In this document: positions 1 to 9,070 of the stretch, piece after piece
Numbering within the stretch: position 1 is the first letter of the stretch
Layout of the letters: each line of letters opens with the position of its first letter
Assembly (NCBI GenBank): GCA_964616875.1
Contig: CAZTSJ010000200.1
Span: 1 to 14,407, forward strand
Source of the DNA: RBG-16-66-20 sp964616875
Lineage (GTDB): Bacteria > Pseudomonadota > Gammaproteobacteria > Burkholderiales > SG8-39
DNA length: 14,407 nt
Direction of reading: 5' to 3'
The notes under the pieces: model-generated
The model's database searches: none
Told to the model about the DNA's origin: nothing
What the model saw: only the letters and a program-made list of their open reading frames with translations
Translations under genes and position numbers: made by a program

Positions 1-49
1 GGCGCTTGGCCGGCTGGCAGATGACGTCGGTATCCAGCAGCCAGTTCAA
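1..49 (-). CDS. vapC: VapC-type PIN-domain toxin, N-terminal fragment (cut by window edge)
   Basis: Only the first 16 or so codons are inside the window. They read M-N-W-L-L-D-T-D-V-I-C-Q-P-A-K-R, with the initiator encoded by TTG. The hydrophobic strand followed by D-T-D is the start of a PIN domain, in which the first Asp is a metal ligand of the ribonuclease site. VapC toxins cleave RNA and are held inactive by their cognate antitoxin. The TTG start at 49 overlaps the vapB stop (TTGA), an arrangement typical of translationally coupled TA pairs. No ATG lies in frame nearby upstream. The fragment is too short to judge intactness, but its position directly behind a VapB-like gene makes the call firm at family level. 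Confidence 0.75.
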   Translation of the reverse strand, partial: MNWLLDTDVICQPAKR

Positions 50-273
50 ATCCGGCGGCGCCTCGCGGGCGCCTTCCGGCGACGCGGCAGATCGTCCATG
101 CTCACCGGGCACTCACCCAGCACCGCGAGCCAGTCGCCTGCGCCCGCGATACGGCGGAACACGATCTCGTTTTCGTCCGCATCGAACCGGGCTTCGAACG
201 CATCCCCGGGCGAAGCCGGGGCGAGGCCGGCCGGGACGGTCAGGCGGCGCTTGGCATCGAGGGTCAGAATCAT
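46..273 (-). CDS. vapB: VapB-type antitoxin (AbrB/MazE-like)
   Basis: This 75-residue protein starts M-I-L-T-L-D-A-K-R-R-L-T-V-P, the DNA-binding swapped-hairpin AbrB motif seen in VapB and MazE antitoxins. The fold continues to about residue 42. The tail (W48, then C55-P-V-S-M-D-D-L-P) is the part that wraps and neutralises the toxin, and it ends in an Arg-rich stretch. In this family the antitoxin blocks its partner VapC RNase and, with it, represses the operon. The ATG at 273 is chosen because the AbrB motif begins at residue 2 and because an inverted repeat and a promoter-like pair sit exactly there. The stop overlaps the vapC start by 3 bases. Upstream in-frame codons lack similarity to the family. 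Confidence 0.85.
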   Translation of the reverse strand: MILTLDAKRRLTVPAGLAPASPGDAFEARFDADENEIVFRRIAGAGDWLAVLGECPVSMDDLPRRRKAPARRRRI

Positions 274-292
274 GGTGGGATTGTCCCACCAT
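272..292. promoter_or_regulatory. Perfect inverted repeat at vapB start, likely VapBC operator
   Basis: The arms ATGGTGGGA (272-280) and TCCCACCAT (284-292) are perfectly complementary around a 3-base spacer, TTG. The repeat covers the vapB initiation codon and the predicted -10 element. AbrB-fold antitoxins bind palindromes over their own promoters, so this is the natural candidate for autoregulation. The function is inferred; the symmetry is seen directly. Confidence 0.65.
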
Positions 293-300
293 GCGATCCG

Positions 301-308
<8 letters not shown>
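280..308 (-). promoter_or_regulatory. Predicted sigma70-type promoter of vapBC
   Basis: On the minus strand a -35-like TTGACC (308-303) is followed after exactly 17 bp by a -10-like GACAAT (285-280). Six bases separate the -10 from the A of the vapB ATG. Transcription should therefore begin on or next to the start codon, giving a leaderless or nearly leaderless mRNA. The -10 lies inside the inverted repeat, so operator binding would block it. The -35 overlaps the proposed start of dusA on the other strand. Confidence 0.45.
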
Positions 309-1290
<982 letters not shown>

Positions 1291-2049
1291 ATCCGCGCAT
1301 GCTTCCGTCCGGCAGCGCGTCAGCAAGGAAGAGTGGGACCTGCGCGTCGACCTCGCCGCGGCCTACCAGCTCGCCGCGAGCTTCAAGTGGACCGACCTCA
1401 TCTTCACCCATTTCTCGGCGCGCCTGCCCGGCCAGGAGGAATTCCTCATCAACCCCTACGGCCTGATGTTCGAGGAGATCACCGCCTCGAACCTGATCAA
1501 GATCGACCACGACGGCAAGGCGATCGACGACCCGCTCGGCCTGGGCTACAACGAGGCCGGCTTCGTTATCCACGGCTGCATCCACGAGGCGCGGCCCGAC
1601 GCGCAGTGCGTCCTCCACACCCATACGCGCACCGGCGTCGCCGTCTCGGCGATGAAATGCGGCCTGCTGCCCATCAGCCAGCACGCCATGCGCGTGCAGC
1701 GCGAGATCTCGTACCACGACTACGAAGGCATCGCGCTCGACATGGACGAGCGCACGCGCCTCGCCGGGGACCTCGGCAAGCAGTCCCGCGCCATGATCCT
1801 GCGCAATCACGGCCTGCTCACGCTGGGCAGCACGGTGCGCGAAGCCTTCGAGTTGATGTACTACCTGGACTGCGCCTGCCAGATCCAGGTGGACGCGATG
1901 GCCGGCGGCATGGCCAACGTGCTCGAGATGACCAGGGAAGCCGGCGACGCCGCCGCGAAGACCTTCGAGCGCCCGAAGCGGCCCTCGCAGCACAAGGCCT
2001 GGCCCGCACTGCTGCGCCTGCTCGAGCGCAAGGGAAGTAACTACGCCAG

Positions 2050-3264
2050 TTAGGTTTTTGCCGCCGCCGGGCTGGCGGGAAGATTGAGCAGCGTCGCGAT
2101 CGTCAGGACCGCGCTCACCACCACGGTGTAGAACACCATCGACGGCCGGCCGCCGTCCAGCAGCCAGCCGAAGTACACCGGCGTCAGCATCGAGCCGACG
2201 TCGAGCCCCGAGTAGACGAAACCGTAGACCTTGCCGGTCGCCCCCGGCGGAGTGGTCGAGCGCACGATCAGGTCGCGCGACGGGCCGGTCATCCCGGCGG
2301 CGAAGCCAGTGGCGGCGAACAGCAGCGGCAGCGAAGCCGCCGGCAGCCAGGCCGCGGCCAGCACGAACATGAACGCGGCGCTCACCGCCATGCCGCTCAC
2401 GGCGACCAGGTCGTGGCGCGCGGTGCGCGCGGCGACGAAGCCGCCGGTGAAAATCCCCGCCGCGGCACCCAGCAGGTAGGAGGTCAGGGCAGCAGAGGCG
2501 AGCGCGCCGCTCGCGCCATAGAGCGCGATCATGGTCGCCACGCCGAAGGTCTGGATCGCGATGAAGCCGACCGAGACGAGGATGAAATAGCCGAAGCACA
2601 TCAGCACCGGCACCGATGCGAGGATCCTCGCATCCGCCAGCACTCCGCGCCGGCCTTCCGCATCGCGCGACTCGGCCGGCTCGGCATGAAGGTCGCTGCG
2701 GTACAGCGCGAGCACGACCAGCACCACCGCGCCGATCGCCGCCGCGCCGAGCAAGGCGCCGCGCCAGCCGGCCACGCTCACCATGGCGATGGCGTAGGTC
2801 GGTGCGGCGGCGTAGCCAAGGAATCCGGCGATGCCGTGGCAACTGAAGGCATGGCCGAGTCGCTGCTTGCCGACGCGCGCGTTGAGGATGGAGAAATCGC
2901 ACGGATGAAACACGCTGTTGCCGAGTCCACCGACCAGCGCCGCAACGAGCAACATGGCATAGCTCTGCGCGAGTCCTGCCAGCAGCGCGCCCGCGGCGCT
3001 CAGCGCAAGGCCGCAGTACAGCACGCGCCGTGCGCCGTAGCGGTCCACCGCGAACCCCGCCACTGTCTGGAAAACGCCGCTCACGGTGTAGAACAGCGCC
3101 ACGGTAGCGCCCAGTGCCGTGTAAGACACACCCAGGTCGTCCTTGATCAGCGGAAACATGACCGCGGTAGCAATCTGGAGGAAATGCGACAGCCCGTGCG
3201 CCAAAGCCACGAGGCTGATGGTTCGCACGTCTGCCTTAAGGGTTTGCTCCAAATGCTTTTCCAA
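2050..3264 (-). CDS. MFS transporter, fosmidomycin-resistance (Fsr)-like
   Basis: This is a 404-residue inner-membrane transporter with about twelve hydrophobic segments in two halves. The loop between segments 2 and 3 carries the MFS motif A in the form D-R-Y-G-A-R-R. The segment G-N-S-V-F-H-P-C-D-F-S-I-L-N resembles the Fsr-type subgroup (G-x-x-x-F-H-P), which exports small drugs, but the true substrate is unknown. The longest frame begins at TTG 3264, inside the hydrolase gene (29-base overlap). TTG 3252 or GTG 3228 are alternatives, and the last has AAGG six bases upstream and no overlap. It is the final gene of the minus-strand operon. Its TAA (2052-2050) shares bases with the TAG of the convergent aldolase gene. 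No terminator is visible there. Confidence 0.85.
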   Translation of the reverse strand: MEKHLEQTLKADVRTISLVALAHGLSHFLQIATAVMFPLIKDDLGVSYTALGATVALFYTVSGVFQTVAGFAVDRYGARRVLYCGLALSAAGALLAGLAQSYAMLLVAALVGGLGNSVFHPCDFSILNARVGKQRLGHAFSCHGIAGFLGYAAAPTYAIAMVSVAGWRGALLGAAAIGAVVLVVLALYRSDLHAEPAESRDAEGRRGVLADARILASVPVLMCFGYFILVSVGFIAIQTFGVATMIALYGASGALASAALTSYLLGAAAGIFTGGFVAARTARHDLVAVSGMAVSAAFMFVLAAAWLPAASLPLLFAATGFAAGMTGPSRDLIVRSTTPPGATGKVYGFVYSGLDVGSMLTPVYFGWLLDGGRPSMVFYTVVVSAVLTIATLLNLPASPAAAKT

Positions 3265-4000
3265 TGAAGTTCGTAAGCGAATTCAAAACCCGCTCTGGCT
3301 GATCCCTATGCGGCGAGTGCCCGCACTGCGCCAGCTTCAACAACTCGCAGGGCCCGCCGGCCTGCCGCTCGATCGCGTCCAGCTGCGCCATGGTGCCGTA
3401 TTCGTCGTCCTCCCCCTGGATCGCGAGTACCGGGCAGTGGCTCCTCGGGAGGTACTCCTCGATGTTCCATTGCCGGAACGCGGGATCCAGCCAGGCGTCG
3501 GCCCAGAGGCGGAAAGTCTTGCGCGCGTCCCGATGGTACTTCCCCAGGCGCTCGGGAAGATCGGTTGTTTCGAATTGCCTTGCCGCTTTCTGAATTGAAT
3601 TCACACAAATATCTTCAATGAAGACATGCGGCGCCATCACCGCGATGCCGCGCACCGGATGCACGCCACCATGAATCAGGGCGATCGAGGCGCCGTCGGA
3701 GTGGCCAATCAATACAGGGTCGTGAATTTTTAACTGCAAAAGCATTTCCGGGAGAAAAATCAGGGCTTCACGATGCATGAAGTCCATCCCGACCCTGTCT
3801 TCCTCCAGCACATCCGAATTGCCGTAGCCGTAGCGGTCGTAGACCAGCGCCCGGCAACCGGTCGCGCGCGCAACTTTTTCGGGAAAGTCGCGCCACTGGC
3901 CGATCGAGCCCAGGCCTTCGTGGAGAAAGACCAGCGTCGGTTCCCTGCCCTCGATCCGGACGTACTCGAGGCTGTGCCCGGCGGCGATTACCTGCGGCAT
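3236..4000 (-). CDS. Alpha/beta-fold hydrolase
   Basis: This 254-residue protein is cytoplasmic, with no signal peptide. The fold markers are complete. H-E-G-L-G-S near residue 27 is the oxyanion region and D-R-Y-G-Y-G-N-S follows strand 4. G-H-S-D-G-A is the nucleophile elbow, with Ser101. G-E-D-D-E-Y-G provides the acid (Asp198 or Asp199), and C-G-H-S-P-H provides the catalytic His228. Such enzymes cleave esters, amides or C-C bonds, and the substrate is not deducible. The ATG at 4000 lies 4 bases after the stop of the AttH-like gene, and the 3' end overlaps the longest MFS frame. The stretches near 3565-3620 and 3715-3780 are AT-rich with codons such as ATT, TTA, AAA and TGT that are rare elsewhere in the window. 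Confidence 0.9.
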   Translation of the reverse strand: MPQVIAAGHSLEYVRIEGREPTLVFLHEGLGSIGQWRDFPEKVARATGCRALVYDRYGYGNSDVLEEDRVGMDFMHREALIFLPEMLLQLKIHDPVLIGHSDGASIALIHGGVHPVRGIAVMAPHVFIEDICVNSIQKAARQFETTDLPERLGKYHRDARKTFRLWADAWLDPAFRQWNIEEYLPRSHCPVLAIQGEDDEYGTMAQLDAIERQAGGPCELLKLAQCGHSPHRDQPERVLNSLTNFIGKAFGANP

Positions 4001-4004
4001 GCAG

Positions 4005-4982
4005 TCATAGCTTCATCGGCCGCCAGTAGCCGGTGAGTTCGAGGTAACCGCGCCCGACCTGCTTTCCCGCCCGCAGCGCGCGCACTGCGCCTTCCCAGTA
4101 GATGGTGCCCGTGCTCGCTCGCGCGTCCAGCTCCTGGTCGTCCATGAGAGGTTCGAGGAGGAATTCCTCTCCTTTCGCTTTCACCTTCATTGCAACCGGA
4201 TAGCTCGTTCCGGTGCGGGGAGACTTCCAATTCCGCGTCGGTTCGAAGGAAATTCCTTCAGGCGCGAAGGCAACCCCGCCGTCCTTGCCGCGCATGCGAA
4301 ACGCCATCAGCGAACCGCCGTCATCGAGGTTGATGCCGCACCAGTCCCATCCAGTCGCCTGCGCCGCCATGTACTGGCTCGACCATTCGTGGTCCAGCCA
4401 GGCGGTGCCGGTCACAGCTGAACCATTGGCGCTGCCGCGAACGGCCAGTTGGGGTCTGCTGTAGTAGTAACTGGCTTCCCCAGGGCCGTTGCCCTTGCGG
4501 CTGAACCCGGCCTGTCCTTGCAGAACAAGCGGACCTTTAGGCTGAAATTCGAGCTCGAAAGAAAAATCCCGTGCTTCTATTTTCGTTCTGTATGTCTGCC
4601 CAGCAAAATCAAGCGACCAGTTATCCACCCAGACCTTTGTCGTCTCTTCCCTGCTCCCCGCAAGCCCCAACGCGGTGCGCGCGGCGCGCTCGTCGTGGCG
4701 CAGCCGGCCGTGGCGCGGATCGGAGAGCGCCGCGTGCGCGAGGACCAGCTGGCGCGGAGTGAAATTGCTTGGGTTTTCGCTTTCTAAATTTAATTTAGTT
4801 CTAAAAAAAGTAATTTGAAAACCTACATCATCTCCGCGCTCGGTTTTCAGCCAGCCCGTGACGTACCACCACTCCTGGCGGTACTTCTCATGCGCGCCGT
4901 GATCGCGCGGAAATTCGAAGCGGTAGCCCGGCGTAACGGCCGGGAAAACCAGCCCTGCCGCAAGAAACTCCCTGCGGTTCAC
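4005..4982 (-). CDS. AttH/CrtC-like lipocalin-type protein (predicted exported)
   Basis: This 325-residue protein has hallmarks of the CrtC/AttH family (lipocalin-like double barrel). Q-E-W-W-Y-V-T-G lies near residues 36-43, A-S-Y-Y-Y-S-R-P in the middle, and T-G-T-A-W-L-D-H-E-W-S in the second barrel. Members include carotenoid 1,2-hydratases and AttH, the accessory protein of Att-type ABC exporters. The neighbouring double-FtsX permease favours an AttH-like role over carotenoid chemistry, since no other carotenoid gene is present. The N-terminus M-N-R-R-E-F-L-A-A-G-L-V-F-P-A-V resembles a short twin-arginine leader, suggesting export. The GTG at 4982 overlaps the permease stop (GTGA), implying translational coupling. 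Positions 4760-4830 form the most AT-rich coding patch of the window. Function beyond the family is inference. Confidence 0.8.
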   Translation of the reverse strand: MNRREFLAAGLVFPAVTPGYRFEFPRDHGAHEKYRQEWWYVTGWLKTERGDDVGFQITFFRTKLNLESENPSNFTPRQLVLAHAALSDPRHGRLRHDERAARTALGLAGSREETTKVWVDNWSLDFAGQTYRTKIEARDFSFELEFQPKGPLVLQGQAGFSRKGNGPGEASYYYSRPQLAVRGSANGSAVTGTAWLDHEWSSQYMAAQATGWDWCGINLDDGGSLMAFRMRGKDGGVAFAPEGISFEPTRNWKSPRTGTSYPVAMKVKAKGEEFLLEPLMDDQELDARASTGTIYWEGAVRALRAGKQVGRGYLELTGYWRPMKL

Positions 4983-7429
4983 CAGTCCTCCTTCACGGCG
5001 CGGACCGGACCCACGCCCATGGCTTCCCGTCCGGAAAGAAAAGCCGTAAGGGAGGAAAGCAAGATCAAAAGCAAGCTCAAACCCGCCAACAATCCGTACG
5101 GCAGGTGCACGTCCATGCTCCAGTTGAAAGACTGGCGGTTGACGACATGGATCAGGATCAGGCTGATCGCGCCGCCCAGCGCGAGGCCTACGGCGACACC
5201 GAGCACCGCGAGCAGGCCGCCTTCTGCCGCCAGCATGGCGCCGATCTGACCGCGCGTCATGCCGAGGTGGCGCAGCATGCCGAATTCGCGCCGGCGCGAG
5301 AGCACGATCGCGCCCACGCTGGATGAAAGGCCGAAGAGGCCCACGAGCACCGCTACCGCCTCGAGCGCATAGGTCACCGCAAAGCTGCGGTCGAAGATCC
5401 GCAGCGACGCCTTGCGGATCTCGCCCGGCCCCGAGATCTCAAGGACACTGCCGCCCGGCAGCGCCCGGAGCGCTGCCGTGGCCGCTGCCGCGGAGACGCC
5501 GGGCTTGAGCCAGAGCGCGGCATCGTTCGAGCGCCGGTCGCCCGAAAGCGCGGCGTAGGTGTGCCGCTCAATCACAATTGCGCCGTGCTGGCGCGCGTAA
5601 TCGCGCCACACGCCGACAACGATGAACTTGAAGTTTTTTCCTGCCAGAGGGATCTGGATTTGAGTACCAGGAATAAAACCATAAAGATCGGCCACAGCCT
5701 CCGAGATCCAGGCTCCGGGCGGATCGCTTGCCTTTCTCTCGTAGGACTTGCCGACGAACGGAACAAAGATGTCGTCGTCCCGCGCGATCAGCGCTACGGC
5801 GGGGCGCGCGGGATCGAGCGTGATGCGGCTGCTGCGCAGGAACATCACCTTCTCCACCTGCGGCAATGCCCGCACGCGCGCTTCCAGCGCCGGATCGATC
5901 CAGGCCGTTTCGCCCGCGTGGGTGGTGCGGAAGTACAGCTCCGCGGGCAGCACCGCGCCCAGCCAGTCGTCGACCGAACTGCGGAACGAGGCCACCATGA
6001 TCGCCATCGCCGCCATGAGCGAGAAACTGGCGACGATCGCGGCCAGGCTCACCATCGCCTGCCCAGGCGCGCCGCGCAGCTGGGAGAGCGCGAGCAGGCA
6101 GGGAATGGATTTCTTCGCCGTCAGTTTTGAAAAAACGAAACGGGAAAGAAAAGGCATCAAAAGAATCCCACCCAGCAGCAGGCAGGCGATCGACAGGTAG
6201 CCGGCCACGGGTATTCCGTTCACCGGCTTGAAGGGAAGTAAAAGCAGGGAAATGCCGAGCAAACAGATGCCTGGCCACAGCGTCACGGCGCGGCCGAACA
6301 TGCTCTGCTCGTCGCCCGCCTTGAGCGCCTGTGCGGGCGCCGCGCGCGCCGCATCGAGCGCCGGCAGCAGCGCGCCCGCGAGTGCAACCGCGATGCCGCC
6401 CGCGAAATAGCCCGCGCCGCTCAGCAGCGGGAACTCGACCTGCGGCGCCACGCCGCGGAAGAAACCCGCGCCGAGGTCCGCGACCCCGGCGCCCGCGGCC
6501 GCGACCGCCAGCGCGTAGCCGATGGCAAGGCCGAGCGCCGCGCCCAGTGCGCCCAGCGCCGCGGCCTCGATGAGCACCAGCCGCGCGACGCTGCTTCCCA
6601 CGAGCCCCAGCACCCGCAGCAGCGCATGCTCCTGCCGCCGGCGCGCCACTTCCAGCGCCTGCGCCGAGAACACGAGGAACCCTCCGGTGAGAAGCGCGAC
6701 CAGCGCCAGGGCGTTCAGGTTGACGCGGTAGGCGCGCGACAGGTTCGCGCCCGATTCTTCTACCGCATCCAACGTGGCAACGTGGACGCCCGGCGGCAGC
6801 AGCGCGGCAATTTTCAGCCGCATCGCCTCGCGGTCGGCGCCCGGTTGCAGGCGCAGGTCGATGCGGCTCAGTTCGCCCAGGCGTCCCAGGCGCCATTGCG
6901 CCGTTGAGATGTCAGTGAGCGCAGTGGCACCGCGCAGGGCTGGAAGGATGCCTGCAACCTTGAGCTCGACCGTCTCGAGTCCTGAAATTATCTTGAGGGT
7001 TTTTGTTGCGGGAAAGACTGAAGACAAAACAACTACATCCGGCTGCAATAGTTCCAGCCTTCTTTCCGGTTCATCGGCGAACAGCATGGGCTGGATCAAC
7101 GCCGCGCGCAGCGGATCGATGCCGATCAGGCGGATGGTCCCCGCGCCGCCGGCGATGCCGGCTTCGGCTTCGAGCACCGGGCTCGCCACCGCGACGCCGG
7201 GCAGCCGCGCGAGCTCGGCGTAGAGCGCCTCGGGAAACCCGGCGCGGCCGCCGCGCACTTCGAGGTCGGCCTCCCCCGCCAGCGTGCGCACGCCCGCAGC
7301 GAGCTCGTTCACCGCGGCGCGGTTGATCAGGTGCACCGCGAAGCCGAGCGCGACACCGAGCGCGATGGCGAGCACGGAAAGCAGCATCCGCCCGCCGCTG
7401 TGGAGGAAAAGGAGGTTAAGCCGGAACAT
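4979..7429 (-). CDS. ABC transporter permease with two FtsX/MacB-type modules (AttFG/LolCE-like)
   Basis: This is an 816-residue integral membrane protein. Hydrophobic segments lie at about 14-36, 239-258, 283-312, 340-360, 385-400, 408-428, 461-481, 687-708, 737-762 and 778-799. That makes ten in all, with large extracytoplasmic regions at about 40-235 and 485-685. This is the layout of duplicated FtsX-type permeases of the LolCDE/MacB superfamily. The coupling-helix regions (R-R-R-Q-E-H-A-L-L-R-V-L-G and R-R-R-E-F-G-M-L-R-H-L-G) are present in both halves, and these normally dock an ATPase. No ATPase gene lies in the operon. Such permeases drive conformational change or lipid/lipoprotein extraction rather than solute import. 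The gene overlaps TauD by 14 bases and the AttH-like gene by 4. AT-rich patches lie at 5630-5700, 6115-6255 and 6985-7055. Confidence 0.87.
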   Translation of the reverse strand: MFRLNLLFLHSGGRMLLSVLAIALGVALGFAVHLINRAAVNELAAGVRTLAGEADLEVRGGRAGFPEALYAELARLPGVAVASPVLEAEAGIAGGAGTIRLIGIDPLRAALIQPMLFADEPERRLELLQPDVVVLSSVFPATKTLKIISGLETVELKVAGILPALRGATALTDISTAQWRLGRLGELSRIDLRLQPGADREAMRLKIAALLPPGVHVATLDAVEESGANLSRAYRVNLNALALVALLTGGFLVFSAQALEVARRRQEHALLRVLGLVGSSVARLVLIEAAALGALGAALGLAIGYALAVAAAGAGVADLGAGFFRGVAPQVEFPLLSGAGYFAGGIAVALAGALLPALDAARAAPAQALKAGDEQSMFGRAVTLWPGICLLGISLLLLPFKPVNGIPVAGYLSIACLLLGGILLMPFLSRFVFSKLTAKKSIPCLLALSQLRGAPGQAMVSLAAIVASFSLMAAMAIMVASFRSSVDDWLGAVLPAELYFRTTHAGETAWIDPALEARVRALPQVEKVMFLRSSRITLDPARPAVALIARDDDIFVPFVGKSYERKASDPPGAWISEAVADLYGFIPGTQIQIPLAGKNFKFIVVGVWRDYARQHGAIVIERHTYAALSGDRRSNDAALWLKPGVSAAAATAALRALPGGSVLEISGPGEIRKASLRIFDRSFAVTYALEAVAVLVGLFGLSSSVGAIVLSRRREFGMLRHLGMTRGQIGAMLAAEGGLLAVLGVAVGLALGGAISLILIHVVNRQSFNWSMDVHLPYGLLAGLSLLLILLSSLTAFLSGREAMGVGPVRAVKEDW

Positions 7430-8240
7430 CTCCCGCCAATGTAATGCGATGCATCAGGCGGCGGTGGCCGTGGTAGTCGTTGACCGCATTGTGCTGCGCG
7501 CAGCGGTTGTCCCAGAGCGCGATCGAGCCCGGCTGCCAGGCGAAGCGGCAGGTGAATTCGGGTCGGACCTGGAATTCGAACAGGTACTTGAGCAGCGGCG
7601 CGCTTTCTTCCTCGCTCCAGCCGGCAAAGCGCACGGTATGGCCCGAATTCACGTACAGCGCCTTGCGCCCGGTTTCGGGGTGCGTGCGCACCACGGGATG
7701 CTCGGCCAGATAATCCTGCGCGCCTTCCTTCGCCGAAGTCTTGAGCGCGTCTTCGCGCGTCTTCGACGCATCGGCCTTGGTCGACGTGTTTACCGCCTTT
7801 AATCCCTGCAAAAGAATTTTAAGAGCAGGAGAAAGAGAATCGAAAGCAAGATACATGTTCGCGAACAGCGTGTCGCCGCCGAAGGGCGGGACTTCGCGCG
7901 CCACCAGCATCGATGCCATCGGCGGGGCCGGCAGGTAGGCCGTATCGGTATGCCAGATGCCGCCAAAGGCGATGCGATCGTTCTCCAGCTTCTTCACTTC
8001 GATGATGTTCGGGTAGCCGTCGATGCCCTTCACCATCGGGTATTCGACCGGCGTGCCGAACTGCCCGGCGAAGGCCATGAACTGCGCCGGGGTCAGCGGC
8101 TGGTCGCGAAAAAAAATAACCAGATGCTCGAGCCACAGCCGCTTGACCTCGGCGAACGCCTCCTTCGGCAAGGGCCGCGACAGGTCCACCCCGGAAATCT
8201 CGGCGCCGAGCGCGCCCGAGACGCGCCTTGCCGCGATCAT
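7416..8240 (-). CDS. TauD/TfdA-family Fe(II)/2-oxoglutarate dioxygenase
   Basis: This 274-residue cytoplasmic dioxygenase is of the usual TauD length. The iron triad is visible: H97 and D99 in W-H-T-D-T-A-Y, and H250 in W-D-N-R-C-A-Q-H-N-A. The 2-oxoglutarate-binding arginines at R261 and R265 keep the same spacing from the distal histidine as in E. coli TauD (11 and 15 residues). Family members hydroxylate sulfonates, phenoxyacetates, alkylsulfates and other small acids. The substrate here is unknown, and no sulfonate uptake genes adjoin it, so taurine is not assumed. The ATG at 8240 overlaps the kinase-BON stop (ATGA). The run of eight A residues at 8109-8116 (T on the coding strand, encoding I-F-F) and an AT-rich patch at 7795-7855 are unusual. 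Confidence 0.92.
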   Translation of the reverse strand: MIAARRVSGALGAEISGVDLSRPLPKEAFAEVKRLWLEHLVIFFRDQPLTPAQFMAFAGQFGTPVEYPMVKGIDGYPNIIEVKKLENDRIAFGGIWHTDTAYLPAPPMASMLVAREVPPFGGDTLFANMYLAFDSLSPALKILLQGLKAVNTSTKADASKTREDALKTSAKEGAQDYLAEHPVVRTHPETGRKALYVNSGHTVRFAGWSEEESAPLLKYLFEFQVRPEFTCRFAWQPGSIALWDNRCAQHNAVNDYHGHRRLMHRITLAGDVPA

Positions 8241-9070
8241 CCGTGCCTGCGCTCGCCCCCGGGCACTTCGGCCACGTTGAGGTGGTTCTCGAGGACCTTG
8301 ACGCCCTTGATGCGCCGGGTGATGTCGCTGCAGGCCTCGCTCTGCTCGATGCGGTCCACGGTGCCCTCGAGGCTCACGCGCCCGTTCTCGGCGGTCACGC
8401 GCACCTTGCAGTGCGCGGTCGAACCATGGGTGCGGATCGCCGCGCGCACGTGGTGCGCGATGGCGACGTCGCGCAGCAGGCGGCGCGACTCATCCGTTTC
8501 CTCGAACTGCTTCGATTTCACCAGCTTGACGATCTCGTCGACGCACTGCTCCACCGAGACGCGGTCGGTGTTGAAGCCCATGTCGTACTCGTTGATGTCG
8601 CGCGGGTCGACGTGAAAATGACGCCGCATCACGGTACGCGCCGATTCGTCGTTCTGGTCCACGATGCGCTCGACCTGGCTCAATTCGTTGGTGTCGAGGC
8701 GCTCCATCATGCGCTTGACGCGCGTGCGGCGCGACGCCGAGACGCAGATGCGCACCGCGTGCGGCACGTCCTTCAGGAGCGAAGTCGCGCCCCAGCCGCG
8801 CAGGATGACCGGCTCGCCGCCCTCGGCCATGGAAACGATCTCGTCAGCGGTGAGCACGCGCATGCTCACCTGGTCGGTGGTGAGGCGCTCGATGAGCCCC
8901 TGCCGGCCCTCGAGGAAGCTGATGACGTGGCTCTTGCGCAGGCGCGTGCGGCTGGCGAGATGGTCGATGATTTCGTGGTGGCAGATTTTCATGCCGAGGG
9001 CCTGCTCCAGGCCCTGGGCCACGTCCTTGCCCAGCGACCCGATTTCCCGATTCATGGCGATCAGCGGCAT
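8237..9070 (-). CDS. Cytidylate-kinase-like domain fused to C-terminal BON domain
   Basis: This 277-residue protein opens with M-P-L-I-A-M-N-R-E-I-G-S-L-G-K-D-V-A. That matches the start of the cytidylate kinase-like family (PF13189 type), where a degenerate P-loop follows the first strand. The kinase-like region extends to about residue 190. Residues 200-270 then form a BON domain (repeating beta-alpha units with V-S-L-E-G-T-V and the final L-E-N-H-L-N-V). BON domains bind lipid or serve as protein-interaction modules, usually in the envelope, but no signal peptide is present here. Enzymatic activity is uncertain because the canonical G-x-x-G-x-G-K-S/T loop is not intact (R-E-I-G-S-L-G-K-D). 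GGGAGGGA lies about eight bases upstream of ATG 9070. It is the first gene of the overlapping operon, and the TauD gene overlaps its stop. Confidence 0.78.
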   Translation of the reverse strand: MPLIAMNREIGSLGKDVAQGLEQALGMKICHHEIIDHLASRTRLRKSHVISFLEGRQGLIERLTTDQVSMRVLTADEIVSMAEGGEPVILRGWGATSLLKDVPHAVRICVSASRRTRVKRMMERLDTNELSQVERIVDQNDESARTVMRRHFHVDPRDINEYDMGFNTDRVSVEQCVDEIVKLVKSKQFEETDESRRLLRDVAIAHHVRAAIRTHGSTAHCKVRVTAENGRVSLEGTVDRIEQSEACSDITRRIKGVKVLENHLNVAEVPGGERRHG

